From assembly GCA_029891385.1 (NCBI GenBank), contig CM057228.1:51733783-51797782 (forward strand): a DNA stretch of 64,000 nucleotides. Reading direction: 5' to 3'. The notes under the pieces were generated by a model. That model was not told the origin of the DNA, did no database searches, and saw only the letters and a list, made by a program, of their open reading frames with translations. Shown piece by piece: positions 11,201 to 22,794 of this stretch (positions within the stretch are counted from its first letter, which is position 1; each line of letters opens with the position of its first letter). Position numbers and translations under genes: made by a program. This stretch comes from Erythroxylum novogranatense (lineage: Eukaryota > Streptophyta > Magnoliopsida > Malpighiales > Erythroxylaceae).

Positions 11201-14028
11201 AACATAGCCATTCCCCCACACCCCCTTGCACGCATTTTTTGTACTTACAAAGTTTGATGGGCCACTTCAAAAATGCTAAGCAATCGCAGTAATGACATTA
11301 CTGAATTGAACTAAACTATTGAGTTTCAGCTCTTTTGTTTTTGTTTTTAATAGTTTTTTCTTACGTTACCTTGGATATTTTTACAAACAAATAGACACAA
11401 CACAATTAAGATTATATATATCCGTCCATTTAAGATTATGAGGAAAAGGAGAGTTAAGAAGAGGATAATTACACTTCGTCGCTTGTAGGTGGCCATACTT
11501 ACCCTAGAACCGAGTCTTAGGATTAAATAACGTTAATCTCATGTTCCAACACTAATACAAGTATAATCTTGCACGCCAAAACATAATCATCTTTTGACAG
11601 ATTTTTTTCCTTTTAGTCGTCCGATCAGGTTTCTGATTACAGGTTTTAGCTTTCAGAAGATCAGTAAGTTGGTTTAAATAGAAAAATCTGACTAGCTGTA
11701 TTTCACCACCCAAAATGAATTCCTTTCAGGCATCAGGGTTCAAAGGGTTTTTTCCGTCATACGCCTAAAACCAAAAACTGACCAGAGACTGCATAGGAAT
11801 AGGATACAACGAAAAACGCGAAATAAAGAAAAAGCCACGGAAAGAAAGTTGAGAAATGGGCGATGCAGACTTGTTCTGTAGTATACTTGAAGTTGTTTGA
11901 TTAGACCAACTCACGACACACCTTCTGATGGTCCCCTCTGACATCCTCCGACCTCTGCTCATTTCGAGTCCTGCATAATTTGTACGCGGTAATCCATGAA
12001 AAGGAGTAATTATTTGGTCGCAACTACAACTTCAGTATATATCCTGCATGGGAATTCGTTGATTCATCCAGTCAACAAATCAATCAGCCATCTGTGAAAT
12101 CTGAAACAGTTCTGACATATGATTGAATTAATTGTTTTGATGAGTGAGGTTCTTAAAATGCACCATTTCATTCGAATAACGGTCTTTAATTGAAACTACA
12201 AGCGATATACTTTACCAAGAAAAAAGAGATAATATCATCTACTCCTAACAGGTGAGACCTTGAGGTGTGTTTCATACTGTTGTGCAAGTGAATTAAAGGA
12301 AAAAGAAAACACAGGTACGGAACAATTTCAGCTGTAAGTCAAGCCAAAGCCTGAGCGGAGCCAGTTGAGAACAGAAAAGTAAAACTAGAAAGTGAAAAGA
12401 GAGAGAATCCGCACGAGGGGGTTCAAGGCCCACTTAACTGCACAGGCCTCAGGCGATGAGATAAGGGAGTGAGAAGCGGTGCAGACGTTGAAAGTGCGTA
12501 CGATACGACGCTGTTACAAAGATTCCCTTTGTCGGCTTACCTCACCATTCTCTCCCTAATTCTCTTATTCTTTACTATTTTTTCACCCAAATTTTCTTAA
12601 ATCTTGTGTTCTTTTTTCTACTTCAACCCGATTCATTAAATAAGTAGTTGATAAATAAAGGCTCAATTTTAACCGAAATCAATAAAATATATAATAACAA
12701 TAAAATTATTATAAGAAAATTTAGTAATTATAAGATACAAAGGACTTTTTTAAAAAATAATGACATGATTTTCCTTATTAAAACTTTCTTTTACAGTGAT
12801 TTTTATTTTCTTTTTATTATTAAAGCATATATATTTTAAAAAATTCTATGAATATATTTGCTTACAATAATTAAAGTATATTTCGATGTAATAAATGAAA
12901 CAAAATTTATCAATTTTTTGAAAATTTTAAAATAATTTTTTATTAAGTTAAAATTTCATCAATTTATGTAGAAAATTTTCTTTTAAGATTTAATGTTTCC
13001 ATTTATATAAGAGTCAAAATGAATGGTATTGATATAAATTAATTTGATTTGCTCATTGTGCAGTAATCATGCCAAAGGATAATTTATCGCATAATTAATT
13101 TCAAAAGCTATTTATTATTTATGTCTCTACCTAGTTTGCAATGCCCCCTCACATTGATGCAGTGATGCAGGTTTAATTGAAACCAACTTGCTCCCATTGA
13201 TCAAAACCCACCATCACAGAAGAGACATAAAGAAAGAAAACGAAAGCAATTAATTTACAGTCTACCCCACTAGCTGAGTGATGATGGTCATTTCCATTCT
13301 AAGGAAAGATTTTCAAGGAAGTGCTTTAGATTGTATATCTTATATGTTAATTTTCACGTGACTGTGACAAAGTTTATGAAAAGATCGTATCAATTGCGTA
13401 AAGACCTTGCAGAAAGCACCATCATGTACATTGCTGTTAGATGCTACATGTACTGTTCCATAAACTACTCTTAACGGTTCCACCATGAAAAGGAAATAAA
13501 AATTGAAGGCCATCAAATTGCTTGTTGCTTTTTTTTGTCTGAGATTGAACTGTGGATATGGGTGTTTATCCAAGTCATATCATGGAGTAGGAAAAAAAAA
13601 AAATGAAAAAGAGGAGTAAGATAAGAGGCTCATTAACAAGTATGTGGATCCTATCTGCAATTGATTATCAGACTCTACACCATCTGAGATGCTATTTATT
13701 AATAATTAACTTACTTTACTTATGAAATCTGTATGCCAAGCTACAAAAATCTGAACATTTCTCCATCTAATTAACACAAAGTTAGTGCCACAATAGAAGA
13801 AGATCTTGAGGTGTGTGCAGTAGATTCAAGAAGAAAATCTTCTCAGATTATAAAGAAGTGTAGCATTTAAAACAAAGCTGTTCAACTTGCACCACATGAG
13901 CTACAATCTTCCTGTTATACTAAAAAACTGAAAATCTCCTATATATGCGTAAGTTTTTTATCTAACTAATATGAGCACACACAGGCGCGACACATGCCAC
14001 AAAATTTTTTTTTACAGGGATTTGCATA
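8254..14028. other. Intergenic, no gene supported
   Basis: About 5.8 kb between the Rab pseudogene and the DVL gene. The first kilobase is probably the former 3' UTR and flank of the Rab locus. Composition is closer to low-copy genic flank than to the repeats on the right; 12580-13020 is very AT-rich. I see no conserved protein, LTR end or tRNA. Short open frames here have no recognisable domains. Confidence 0.55.
9064..9157 (+). repeat. Possible SINE or tRNA-derived fragment
   Basis: AGCTTAGTGG near 9070 fits the RNA polymerase III box A consensus RRYNNARYGG exactly, and GGGTTTGAGCC about 28 bp later is close to box B. About 50 bp further on is an A-rich tail. No flanking duplication was established and the element would be very short, so this is tentative. 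Confidence 0.3.
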
Positions 14029-14193
14029 TTAAGGGTCGTTACACTCATGCCAGCACACTAGCATAATGATACATCGTCGAAGAATGTAGAACCTTGCCCT
14101 TTGCTCCTTCACCAGCCGGCTGCACCTACGTCGGAAGGATCTGCACGGATTGCGAACGTGCCGATTGCAAAAGCCTGAACCCTCTTGCTTCAT
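14029..14193 (-). CDS. DVL / ROTUNDIFOLIA-LIKE small peptide (54 aa)
   Basis: An uninterrupted frame of 54 codons runs from ATG (14193) to TAA (14029). The C-terminal half reads [18 protein letters not shown] and continues IIMLVCWHE. This is the conserved RTF/DVL domain: basic, with a hydrophobic stretch, invariant [10 protein letters not shown] and a C-terminal CW. The N-terminus is short (about 20 residues, MKQEGSGFC start), like the shorter DVL family members. These peptides sit at the plasma membrane and, when overproduced in Arabidopsis, alter polar cell proliferation and organ shape. A TATA-like element lies about 130 bp upstream. The gene is single-exon, as is typical. It is the only reading frame in the window that looks intact and host-encoded. 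Identity of the family is high; the exact paralogue is not determined. Confidence 0.9.
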   Translation of the reverse strand: MKQEGSGFCNRHVRNPCRSFRRRCSRLVKEQRARFYILRRCIIMLVCWHECNDP

Positions 14194-14321
14194 AGCTAAT
14201 TAACCTTCTCTTGATCAGCTACAGCTGGTTGCTTTACGCAATATCCTGTTCACAGGAAGAAGCAGAGAGAGATAATCAGGACTGGACAGTTTGGTGGTGA
14301 AGAAAGTAAGTGGTATGGAGC

Positions 14322-14331
14322 TTTATATAAG
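14322..14331 (-). promoter_or_regulatory. TATA-like box of the DVL gene
   Basis: TTATATAAAG on the minus strand, about 130 bp upstream of the DVL start codon. This leaves room for a 5' UTR of about 100 bases. Inferred from motif and position only. Confidence 0.5.
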
Positions 14332-15529
14332 ACAAGACTTAGATGGGGTGCCCGAAGTTGAAAGTAATTGGATTTTAACTAGGTACAGGTGCTAGATTGG
14401 GGAGAGTAAGGTAATTTGCGTTGATGCACTGGCATCCAATAAAGCTCCTCAATATTTCTAATTGTTGAATATTATTTTTTTAGATTGCATTTTTGAGGAA
14501 ACCGAGGTTGGCAGTGGTTAGTGTGGATATATGTTTCCCTTGATATTTTAATAAACATTTAAAGGATCGATCTTCGTTAGGTTCTTCCCTCAAATCTTTA
14601 TTGATACTTTTGTTGACTTCTTACTGTGAGATGGGACGGGGCCTTGACCAATGGCTACTGATCTCGAGCATGTGCACGAGTGGGAGTACGTGTCCTTGTC
14701 GTAGTGGCCTCATTTCAAGGAGCATCTGATGATGAAAATACTCGAAGCTATATACATGCTACATGTAAGGAATCACATTAATAAATTATGGTTATATGTC
14801 CTTGTCCTTCTTTAATCACACCAAGAACAGTTCACGCTAAGAAAGTCGTCTTAGATCAGATGTTGCTACAATTATTGAAGTTGCTATTCTCTTTTGAATT
14901 TTTCTTTTTCTTTTTTTCTTTTTCAAAACTGTCCTGTCTTGAAAGGAGCTTTGAGAATCCCAGAAAACTCAGCAAAATGTGTCATTACAATATAAAACCA
15001 ACAGGATTAATTGCAACAAGAGAATTATGGAATGCTGTGATAAATTCAGCTGGTGACGTGCTTATGTTCTGAACAGACGAATTAAATATACGCATGGATG
15101 GACCATTACTTGAAGAATGTTCAATAAAGCTGAGAACGAATTGCGTGTGGGAGGTATTTCCAAAACATTGTCATGGGAGGGAAACCCTCTATAAGCACAT
15201 CATCTTATATTCCGTTCTCACTATATAGCACTGGACCAGAACCAGGGACTTCTTGGTCTGGCAATTTAGTTACTTTGAGGCTTCCCTTCGGAGACGGGGA
15301 GTGGAGAAGGCCTGCATGTAATCATCTACCAAATTTCCCAAAATTAATGGCGCCTGACAACTAACTTGCCCCCCACCATAACTTGGAAATCTTTACACAT
15401 GGCATTGTGGGGAAGGGGGGATTGTATTGGGAATTAACAGTGATTTAATCACATTGTGTATTGTGGGGAAGGGAGGATCGAGTTGGGAAACTAGCTATGA
15501 TAAGCTCAGAGGCTCAACGAAAAATTAGG
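14332..15529. other. Upstream flank of DVL, no gene seen
   Basis: Mixed-composition sequence that presumably includes the DVL promoter. A GTGGGGAAGGG phrase recurs at about 15408 and 15463. No coding region can be supported. Confidence 0.5.
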
Positions 15530-15753
15530 TTGAATCTCTTTAATTAAATAACCTAAAAATATACATTATAAGTAAAATAATTAAATTGTAATTGATTAAA
15601 ATTCTTAAGGCCTTTTAGATGGAGGGTTAAAAGACCTTTCAGTGGCCTTTTACTTATAATGTGTATACATTATAGATTGAATCTCTTTAATTAAATAACT
15701 TAAAATATACATTGTAAGTAAAATAATTAAATTGTAATTGATTAAAATTCTTA
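15530..15753. repeat. Direct repeat of about 78 bp (15530-15607 and 15677-15753)
   Basis: The two copies, both starting TTGAATCTCTTTAATTAAAT and ending GATTAAAATTCTTA, differ at only a few bases. The 69-bp spacer contains palindromic ATTATAAGT/ACTTATAAT-like sequence. This is a recent local duplication. Confidence 0.85.
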
Positions 15754-16124
15754 CAAGATTTTCTTTTCGAGTTGTCAAAAATAAGTTGTTCACGTCTTCA
15801 GTATCTAATGGCACCTTCAGAACACAATTTTTTCCAAACAATTAAGAGGAAAAGATAGGACTACTAATTTATAGAAAAGAAAATCTTAAACAATTTTGAT
15901 AGAAAAATATAAGAATACTAATTCCTTATGTCTTCTTCTTATTTATAAAAAGAAATAGTATCTCTTTCTTACCAAAATTAAAATTTTAACTATAATCAAA
16001 ATATAACTATAACTCTAATTATAAGTTAATTTTAATAAAATCATATATTTTATATTTGAATTTTAAGTTTCTTAAAATTTATAATTAAATTTAACTTAAT
16101 TTAAATTGATTTTTCTATTTTAGT
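15754..16124. other. AT-rich intergenic, nothing seen
   Basis: A very AT-rich stretch without recognisable genes or element ends. Confidence 0.5.
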
Positions 16125-18052
16125 CGCTCTTCATGTGTAGCCCATTAGGTTGATAATATATTGTCAATAATTATAAATCATAATTACAATTTATAATTAG
16201 GATTAGATAAATTAAGACACTTTTAAATTTATCTTTAATTATTCAACTAAACAATGCGTAATAATAGATCAAAATTAGTATCTAATAATATGTCATGATA
16301 ACTCAAATATTAGAAATATCAAAATATTTTGACTCAACCTATTCATACATGATTATGATGTATAATTTAACCATTTTGTTATTCAATATTTTACTTGGAC
16401 ATAGAGTATGAAATTAGTATCTAATTTTTAAAATCTAATAATGTTCGTTCTTGTTGATTTATAATTGATATTTGAAAATGCCTTTTAAATCTCAATTAAC
16501 TCCGAGATAATTAATTAGTGAAATCTCTACTAATCAATAATAATATAATGTTTTCTTTAATTACTTTAGAATAAAAATTATTTCTTGATATACTCATATA
16601 TCCATCTAATTAATACTATATTAAAGTACTATCGAGTGAGCTATCATAAATATAATATGTTATAAGTAGCGTCAAAATATAATAATTCTTAAAGAGATAC
16701 CTTGATAGTTTCAAGTTTAAGATTCAATTATATCACGATTATAATAAGGAAATTTATAAATATATAAGTAATATTTCATTTAAGATCCTCGTAATTGGGC
16801 TAGTTTAGTGAACTTAAGTATCCATATATTTGCTTAAGTATCTCTATATTTTAATTTATGAGATGAATTATCTTTTCATAAGAAAAAGAATATAATGTGT
16901 GCTAGTTTTATTGATCCGTTAATATCTCATCTTGATGAAACTATAACTAGGAATAAATTAAGAATAACACAAAATTCAAATTAAATCTTATAATGATGAT
17001 ATCATAATAAATTTCATTGCGAGAATTACTCTAAAGATTTTAATTTTAGTTTTGAAACATCAAATATAATTAACCAAATATATAAAGAAAAATAGTACCT
17101 TTATTAATTAAACTAATAATGTCATAGATTATATTACAACCAATTGTTTGGTTGTAAGGGCATTAAGTAATAATTTTTCACTTGCTCTAAAACCAATCAC
17201 CTTCATATCTAATACTATAACTATCTATATATTGATCATGTCGCTTTTGAGACAACGACTTAGTGAGAGGATCTACAAGATTTTTTTACTAAGAACTTGC
17301 TCTAATGCAATGTCTTTTTACTCCACTATTTACCTGATCAAGTGAAATTTTCTTTATGTATAACCCATTAGATTTCTAATATATTTTCAATAATTATAAA
17401 TCATAATTATAATTCATAACTAGGATTAGACAAATTACTCTTTTAAATTTATCTTTAGTTATTGAACTAAATAATGCATAATTTTAGATTAAGATTTAAC
17501 ATGTCATAATCATCCAAATATTAGTAATATCAAAATGGTTTGACTCAACCTATTTATGCATGGTTATGATGTATAATTTAATCATTTTTTCATCCAATAT
17601 TCTAACTAGACATAGGGTATGAAATTATTGTTTACTCTATTTAAATCTAATCATGTTTGTTATTTAAATCTAATCATGTTTGTTCTTGCTAATTTGTAAA
17701 TAATTTCTAATTGATATTTGAAAATGTTTTTCAAATCTCAATTTACACTAACTAAATAATTTCTTAAATCACTTCTAGTTAAGAAGATTAGAATATTCTC
17801 TCTAATTACTTTAAAATAACAAATTATTTATTACTTACTCATTTATCTCCATATAATTAATATTATATCCAAGTATTATCGATTGAGCTATCATAAATAT
17901 AATGGGTTATAAGTAGCATCCAAAAATAATAATGCTCAAGTGATATATCTTACTAATCTCAAGACTTATAATTAATTATATAACCATCATAATAAAGAAA
18001 TCCATAAATAATATTTCATTTGAGATCCTCATAATCGGACTAGTTCAATGAC
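16125..18052 (-). mobile_element. Internally deleted Ty1/copia remnant
   Basis: Two diverged direct repeats of about 690-710 bp (16125-16812 and 17345-18052) share long blocks in the same order: CCCATTAG near the start, GACTCAACCTATT, GAGCTATCATAAATATAAT, and GATCCTC...GGxCTAGTT at the end. They are best read as LTRs. Between them, minus-strand codons near 17250-17285 read KNLVDPLTKS, matching the end of copia RNase H. With RNase H directly between the LTRs, nearly all of gag-pol is gone. The rest of the interior is stop-ridden. The right LTR is interrupted by the LINE at 18053. Confidence 0.6.
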
Positions 18053-19500
18053 TTTTTTTTCGAAATACAATAGTAATTTATTAATTAATGGGTATCTACA
18101 ACCTTATAGGGATTAAGAGTACAACAGGAACAAAATATAATGGAACAAAGCTTCCTAAACATGAGTTGTTATAATGGTTTTACTCTAATAACCATCTTTT
18201 GCTCATGTTTGTGGAGAGTTTTACTGCTAGTCCTCTTGCTACCAAGTTGAGTCTGCACTGGAGGATGACGTTCTGATAGAGTTATTGTTGTTCCTTACTT
18301 TTGACCTCCTTCCTAAATATTCTATTGTTCGTCTCTTTTTAGATGTTGTGAATCATTATTGCCAACCTAGTTTTTAATGCTTTGTGATATGCCTTATTTT
18401 CCATCCTTATGGTAGCTACTAATTTATCAATTCATTCCAGGAGTAGACTGTCCTAGTGTTAAGTATTCCTTGTATTCTTCTCCAGATGTTTAGAGCATAT
18501 CTACAGTTGACCATTATATGGTCCATTAACTCAGGGTGGGTGTTACACAACTTATAACGTGATAATGCAATTGAAAACTTGATTTTGTCCTTTGTTAAGA
18601 GTATCACAACTATCTCAAACTAAAGAATAAAGGTAAGTGAGGGATTGAGATCATTATCCCATACTAGTTTTCTCTACTTCACTATGTTAGCTAGTTCCTT
18701 TTGGAAATATTTTGTAAGCTTTTGAATTTAAAGATTTATCTTCTTTAGCATTCTAGTGGACTTCATCCTGTTTTGACTCTTACCAAGTAGGCAAATTGTT
18801 CATGATTATTTCCACACCTCTGCTATTGTTGTAAGGCTATTGCTATTGGTTGTTATTAATGAGCTTACTGACCTTTATGCATTGATTAATAACAAGTTTC
18901 AAATGTTGAATCTCTTCAATTTTATATAAAGAAACCCTTGTTGTGTCGGTTATCTTACTAAAACAATATTGAATATCCATTCCCTATTTTTTGGGTTAAT
19001 AGGTTTTGCATCTAATGCCTAATTCCTAATATCTACCTCAAATTCCATGATATATTCTGCTTGTGTTTTAGGCACCATAGGCTATTCCCTTTTATGTATA
19101 TATTATGTACCTACTTGACCCATAAATCCTCTTTCTAATTTTATAACCACCATAATTTCTTTTCCAGATTAATCTTATTGGCAATGTAGCTGAGTAAATC
19201 CCCAGTCCACCTTGGTTTTTTAGGTATTTTACTTTACAAATCTTCCTCCAGCTAAATTTTGCTTTTTTTTGGTTGTGGTTTGATCCATCTAATAGGAATT
19301 TCCTTAGTTTTTTTAATCTATCTCCTTTAGTGTACCCTTAGGGGAGATAGAGATAGCTTATCCAATAAATAGCCAAATTACTAATATAGTTTGCACTAAT
19401 TGCAATCTTCTGCCATATTTAAATTACCTGTTGCACTAGTGGTTGATTTTCCTATTGTAGGAGTCCATCAATGGCCTATATTAAGAAGCATTAACACTTT
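18053..19500 (-). mobile_element. 5'-truncated L1-type LINE, 3' end
   Basis: A run of eight T at 18053-18060 would be the poly(A) tail of a minus-strand LINE. Minus-strand frames in 18419-18607 contain THPELMDHIMVNCRYALNIW, the zf-RVT type Cys/His motif found after the reverse transcriptase of plant L1-like elements. Near 19190-19260 is WRKICKV followed by NQGGLGIYSA, also from the RT C-terminal region. Frameshifts and stops break everything, so it is dead. The 5' limit near 19500 is set only by the start of the hAT remains. It appears to have inserted into the copia LTR repeat. Confidence 0.65.
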
Positions 19501-19518
19501 TTAAGGATACTGACACTT

Positions 19519-21587
19519 CTATATATTTGATGGATGGGTAAATTGGCATGTTTTAGTCTCATCTCCACTACTTTGAGCACACATAAGAGCTTCCGTATCT
19601 TCATTATTTAACCAGCCTTGAGCACACATAAGAGCTTTTATAGTGTGATAATGAAGTCGACCACGATGAGGAGTAATGACTCGACCACGAGTACTAAATG
19701 CAGACTCTAAAGCAACGATTAATGATGGAATAGCTAACAAGTCTCGTGTAATGGCTTGCAAGAACAAATTCCCTTCAATTTCAGGAACACAATCTGTGGA
19801 AAAATATTTATCTAACTCCATCATATTGTAAGAAATCCTAAACCTTTTCTCTTTCAAAAATTTTGAAAGAGAATCTATCAATAATGGGTCAAAAGAAAAG
19901 AATAAACTTGAAACTAAAGTTGAAGTTAAACTGCCTGCAGCTCTACTAGGATCCTAATCATAAGTTTGATGTATTATGACTTCATAATCATTAAACAATT
20001 GATACCATAATTGTTTCATGGATTGTAGACGGTCTTGAGCTTCACCAGTGTACAATGCATTATAAATATATTCAACCCCATCCATCTTGTATCTCGAGTC
20101 CAATATGTCCAACCTTAGACTAATAAGAATTAAACTTCTCCTCCATCCGCTCTGCCATAGTCCGAAACACTACATTAGAGTCAAACATCCATAATGATAA
20201 AATATGCTTTATGTTGGACATAGTGCTAAAGATACGGTACGAAGTTAGATATTTTGTTCCTAATAATAATTTAGTCTAATTATTGAATAATTTCAACTTC
20301 ATACAAAATTCTTTAGCCAAGCCCAATTGATCCTTTGATGGTATGTAGGTATACCGAGAATCCCTTTTGGCTAGTCTAATAAGTAGCTGGGCACATGGGA
20401 TTGCCGACTCTAACATCTTAAAGGTTAAGTTCCATCTAGTAGGATAGTCCAAAATCAACCTCTTTGAATTTGGAGTGCATAAAATTTGTGCAACTTCTTC
20501 AAAAGTTTTTAACTCTTTTAGGAGTTGCACTCCAATATAAAACACTATTCTGAATACACTCTATTGCTTCCTTTATCATCTCTAACCCAACCTTTACAAT
20601 CAAGTTAAGAATATGCACAAAACAACACATATGAAATAGCTTACCTCCAACTAATAAGCTCCCAGCCTGCATCTTGCCCTTCAACTTCTCAATCATAGCA
20701 TCATTTGTGCTACAATTATCAACTATTATGGAGGATACTTCGTTGTTGATGTTTAAATTTATCAAATAGTCTTTTAACATGTTTGCTAATTTTTCATTTG
20801 TATGCGGTGTCAATACATAAATGAACCTATCATGAAAAAGCATACTAACATGAATCATAAATTCATAAAATAATGAAAAAATTAAATGATAATAATATTA
20901 AAGAATATTGATTGCCTTAAAAGTCTATTGCATAACTTCCAATCATTATCAATATAATGTGTCGTCACTACCATGTAACCCTTCTTTTAGTTATTGACTA
21001 TCCATATGTCCGTTGTTATGAAAATTCGTCCTTGAACACTCGACAATGCTCTTAATGTTTCTCTCTTCTTATCCTCATAAATTTTGAAAATATCATTCCT
21101 CAATGTATTTCGACTTGGAACCTTGAAAGTCAGTTGGAGTGAATTAAGAAATATCCTTAATCTCTTGCTTTCAACCATAGTAATGTTTGTTCATCTCTTA
21201 TAACCATATTAGCCATCAAAACTCTTAATCTATTATTGTCAAAAGTTGTTACAGTCGTTCCACTCTTTCCTTTCATAAGGTTAAGGGTAAAATTTTTTAA
21301 CCTCCTAAAATTATCTTCCTTTTAGTACATGATTCCATATGTCTCTTTAAATGAGATGTTCCACCTTTTGAACCACTTGAATACAACGTATGACAATAAT
21401 TGCACTCTATTTTTTCAATTTCGTCGATTGATATAGTCTTTTTAAAGTGATTCCAAACTTCACTTTTATGTTGACTAACTTAAGTTCTATTTGAACTTCT
21501 ATTGTCACTTGGTGTCAGAATAGAGGTTTCCACTTCTACTTCCGGTATTGGATTAGAATTTTGAACTAAAGGAATATGCTCATCCAT
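19519..21587 (-). pseudogene. hAT-family transposase pseudogene
   Basis: Order along the minus strand: ATG at 21587; a BED-type zinc finger at about 21310-21480 (CNYC ... HLKRHMESC); a segment at 20987-21178 ending GRIFITTDIW, the start of the catalytic core; 20499-20858 with VDNCSTNDAM and CCFVHILNLIVK, the hAT Asp and Cys/His insertion motifs; 20276-20545 with YPTRWNLTFKML; and 19545-19881 with LAIPSLIVALESAFSTRGR then ALMCAQGWL, the C-terminal dimerisation domain. The BED-to-catalytic arrangement matches plant hAT transposases of the SLEEPER type. It is broken by a stop about 30 codons in and by several frameshifts; C-terminal residues include a duplicated ALMCAQ. Terminal repeats were not located. 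Confidence 0.88.
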
Positions 21588-22794
21588 CTGACAAAAAAAC
21601 ATATAAATACTTGAGGTTAGAAATAAAAATGTATTAGAAAATGACACATTCTTAATCAAAATTCTTTGCCTACATTATAGTTAAAATATTCCATTTAAAA
21701 CAAAATATTCAAGAAAATCAAAGAATGTCCAAACTTTGAATACGCTAGAATGTCCAAGTAAGTTAGGTTGATGTATGCTAGACATTAAATTGGTTTTCCA
21801 ATGCATATTCTGTAAACATTAAAGTGGTTCTCCAAGTAATTTAGTAGAATATCCTAGAACTTTAAAGGCATAAGGGCCTACCCAACGCATGGCATGCCAT
21901 CCAAGTTGGCTCTTGAACTGTTTATAGAACAACTCCAAGCTAATCCTAAAGGCCAACTCTGGCAATTGAAAATATCCTAGTACTAATCCCATATTACCTC
22001 AATTGTATGTCAAGTACCTCAAAATCAATGGAGCAAACTATTTAATATGTCCGCCACCATACATGTATAATTGTGTCTCAAAATTAGGAGGACGTATCAT
22101 AATGTCTAGGGACTAAAAAATAATCACCAATCAATATTCAATTTTGATAGTATCAATTCATAAATGTTCTTATAAAGAGAAAAGGATTTGGAACTTCATT
22201 TGTTTAATGACCCTAATTTAAACATCATTTTGTGTTGGATCATTCACATTGATTTCTGTTGATTTGTTTCTTCATATCTTGCATTTGTTATCGCTAATAT
22301 GCAAATGGTATGAGTTCATTGAAACTTCTTTTAAACTTCATTTGTTTAAAAATAAAAACAAATTGGCCCGACCACTAGTATATTCTCTTTTCCCTCTAAT
22401 CTATGTCTGTGTATAACAATCGTAGCATTCATTTATGCTCCTACAAAGAGAGTTACACAAAACATTAAAAACAAAATTACGAGTTTATAAGTATTAAAGT
22501 CAGCAATTTTACATACAAAATAAGATTTGATATTTTGGATTTACCAAGAACAACATACACATTGGTAGAAATCAAGTTCTCAAATCAATCGGTGATCCAA
22601 TGACTCAACATCAGTCTTAAAGAGGAGGATATAAACCTTGTCAATGGAAAAATACAAAAAATTCTCCTATGGAATGTGTTACATACGAACCAAAGCTGGT
22701 TTTAACTATGCAGTGTCAAGTTAGTCCATATGCAGAGTCAAATTCCTATCAGGGGAAGCAACAAATAGAATAAGTTAGTTTTTGATGGCCCTTC
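21588..22794. other. Flank between hAT remains and element B
   Basis: No coding region supported. Phrases such as AGAATGTCCAA and TCCAAGTAA recur loosely at 21723-21850. Part of this may be the non-coding 5' side of the hAT element. Confidence 0.45.

Noticed and set aside
14059..14190. Plus-strand cysteine-rich reading ([16 protein letters not shown]) that looks like a small secreted peptide
   Set aside because: It lacks a start codon and a signal peptide and is the exact antisense of the DVL gene, whose conserved domain explains the sequence.
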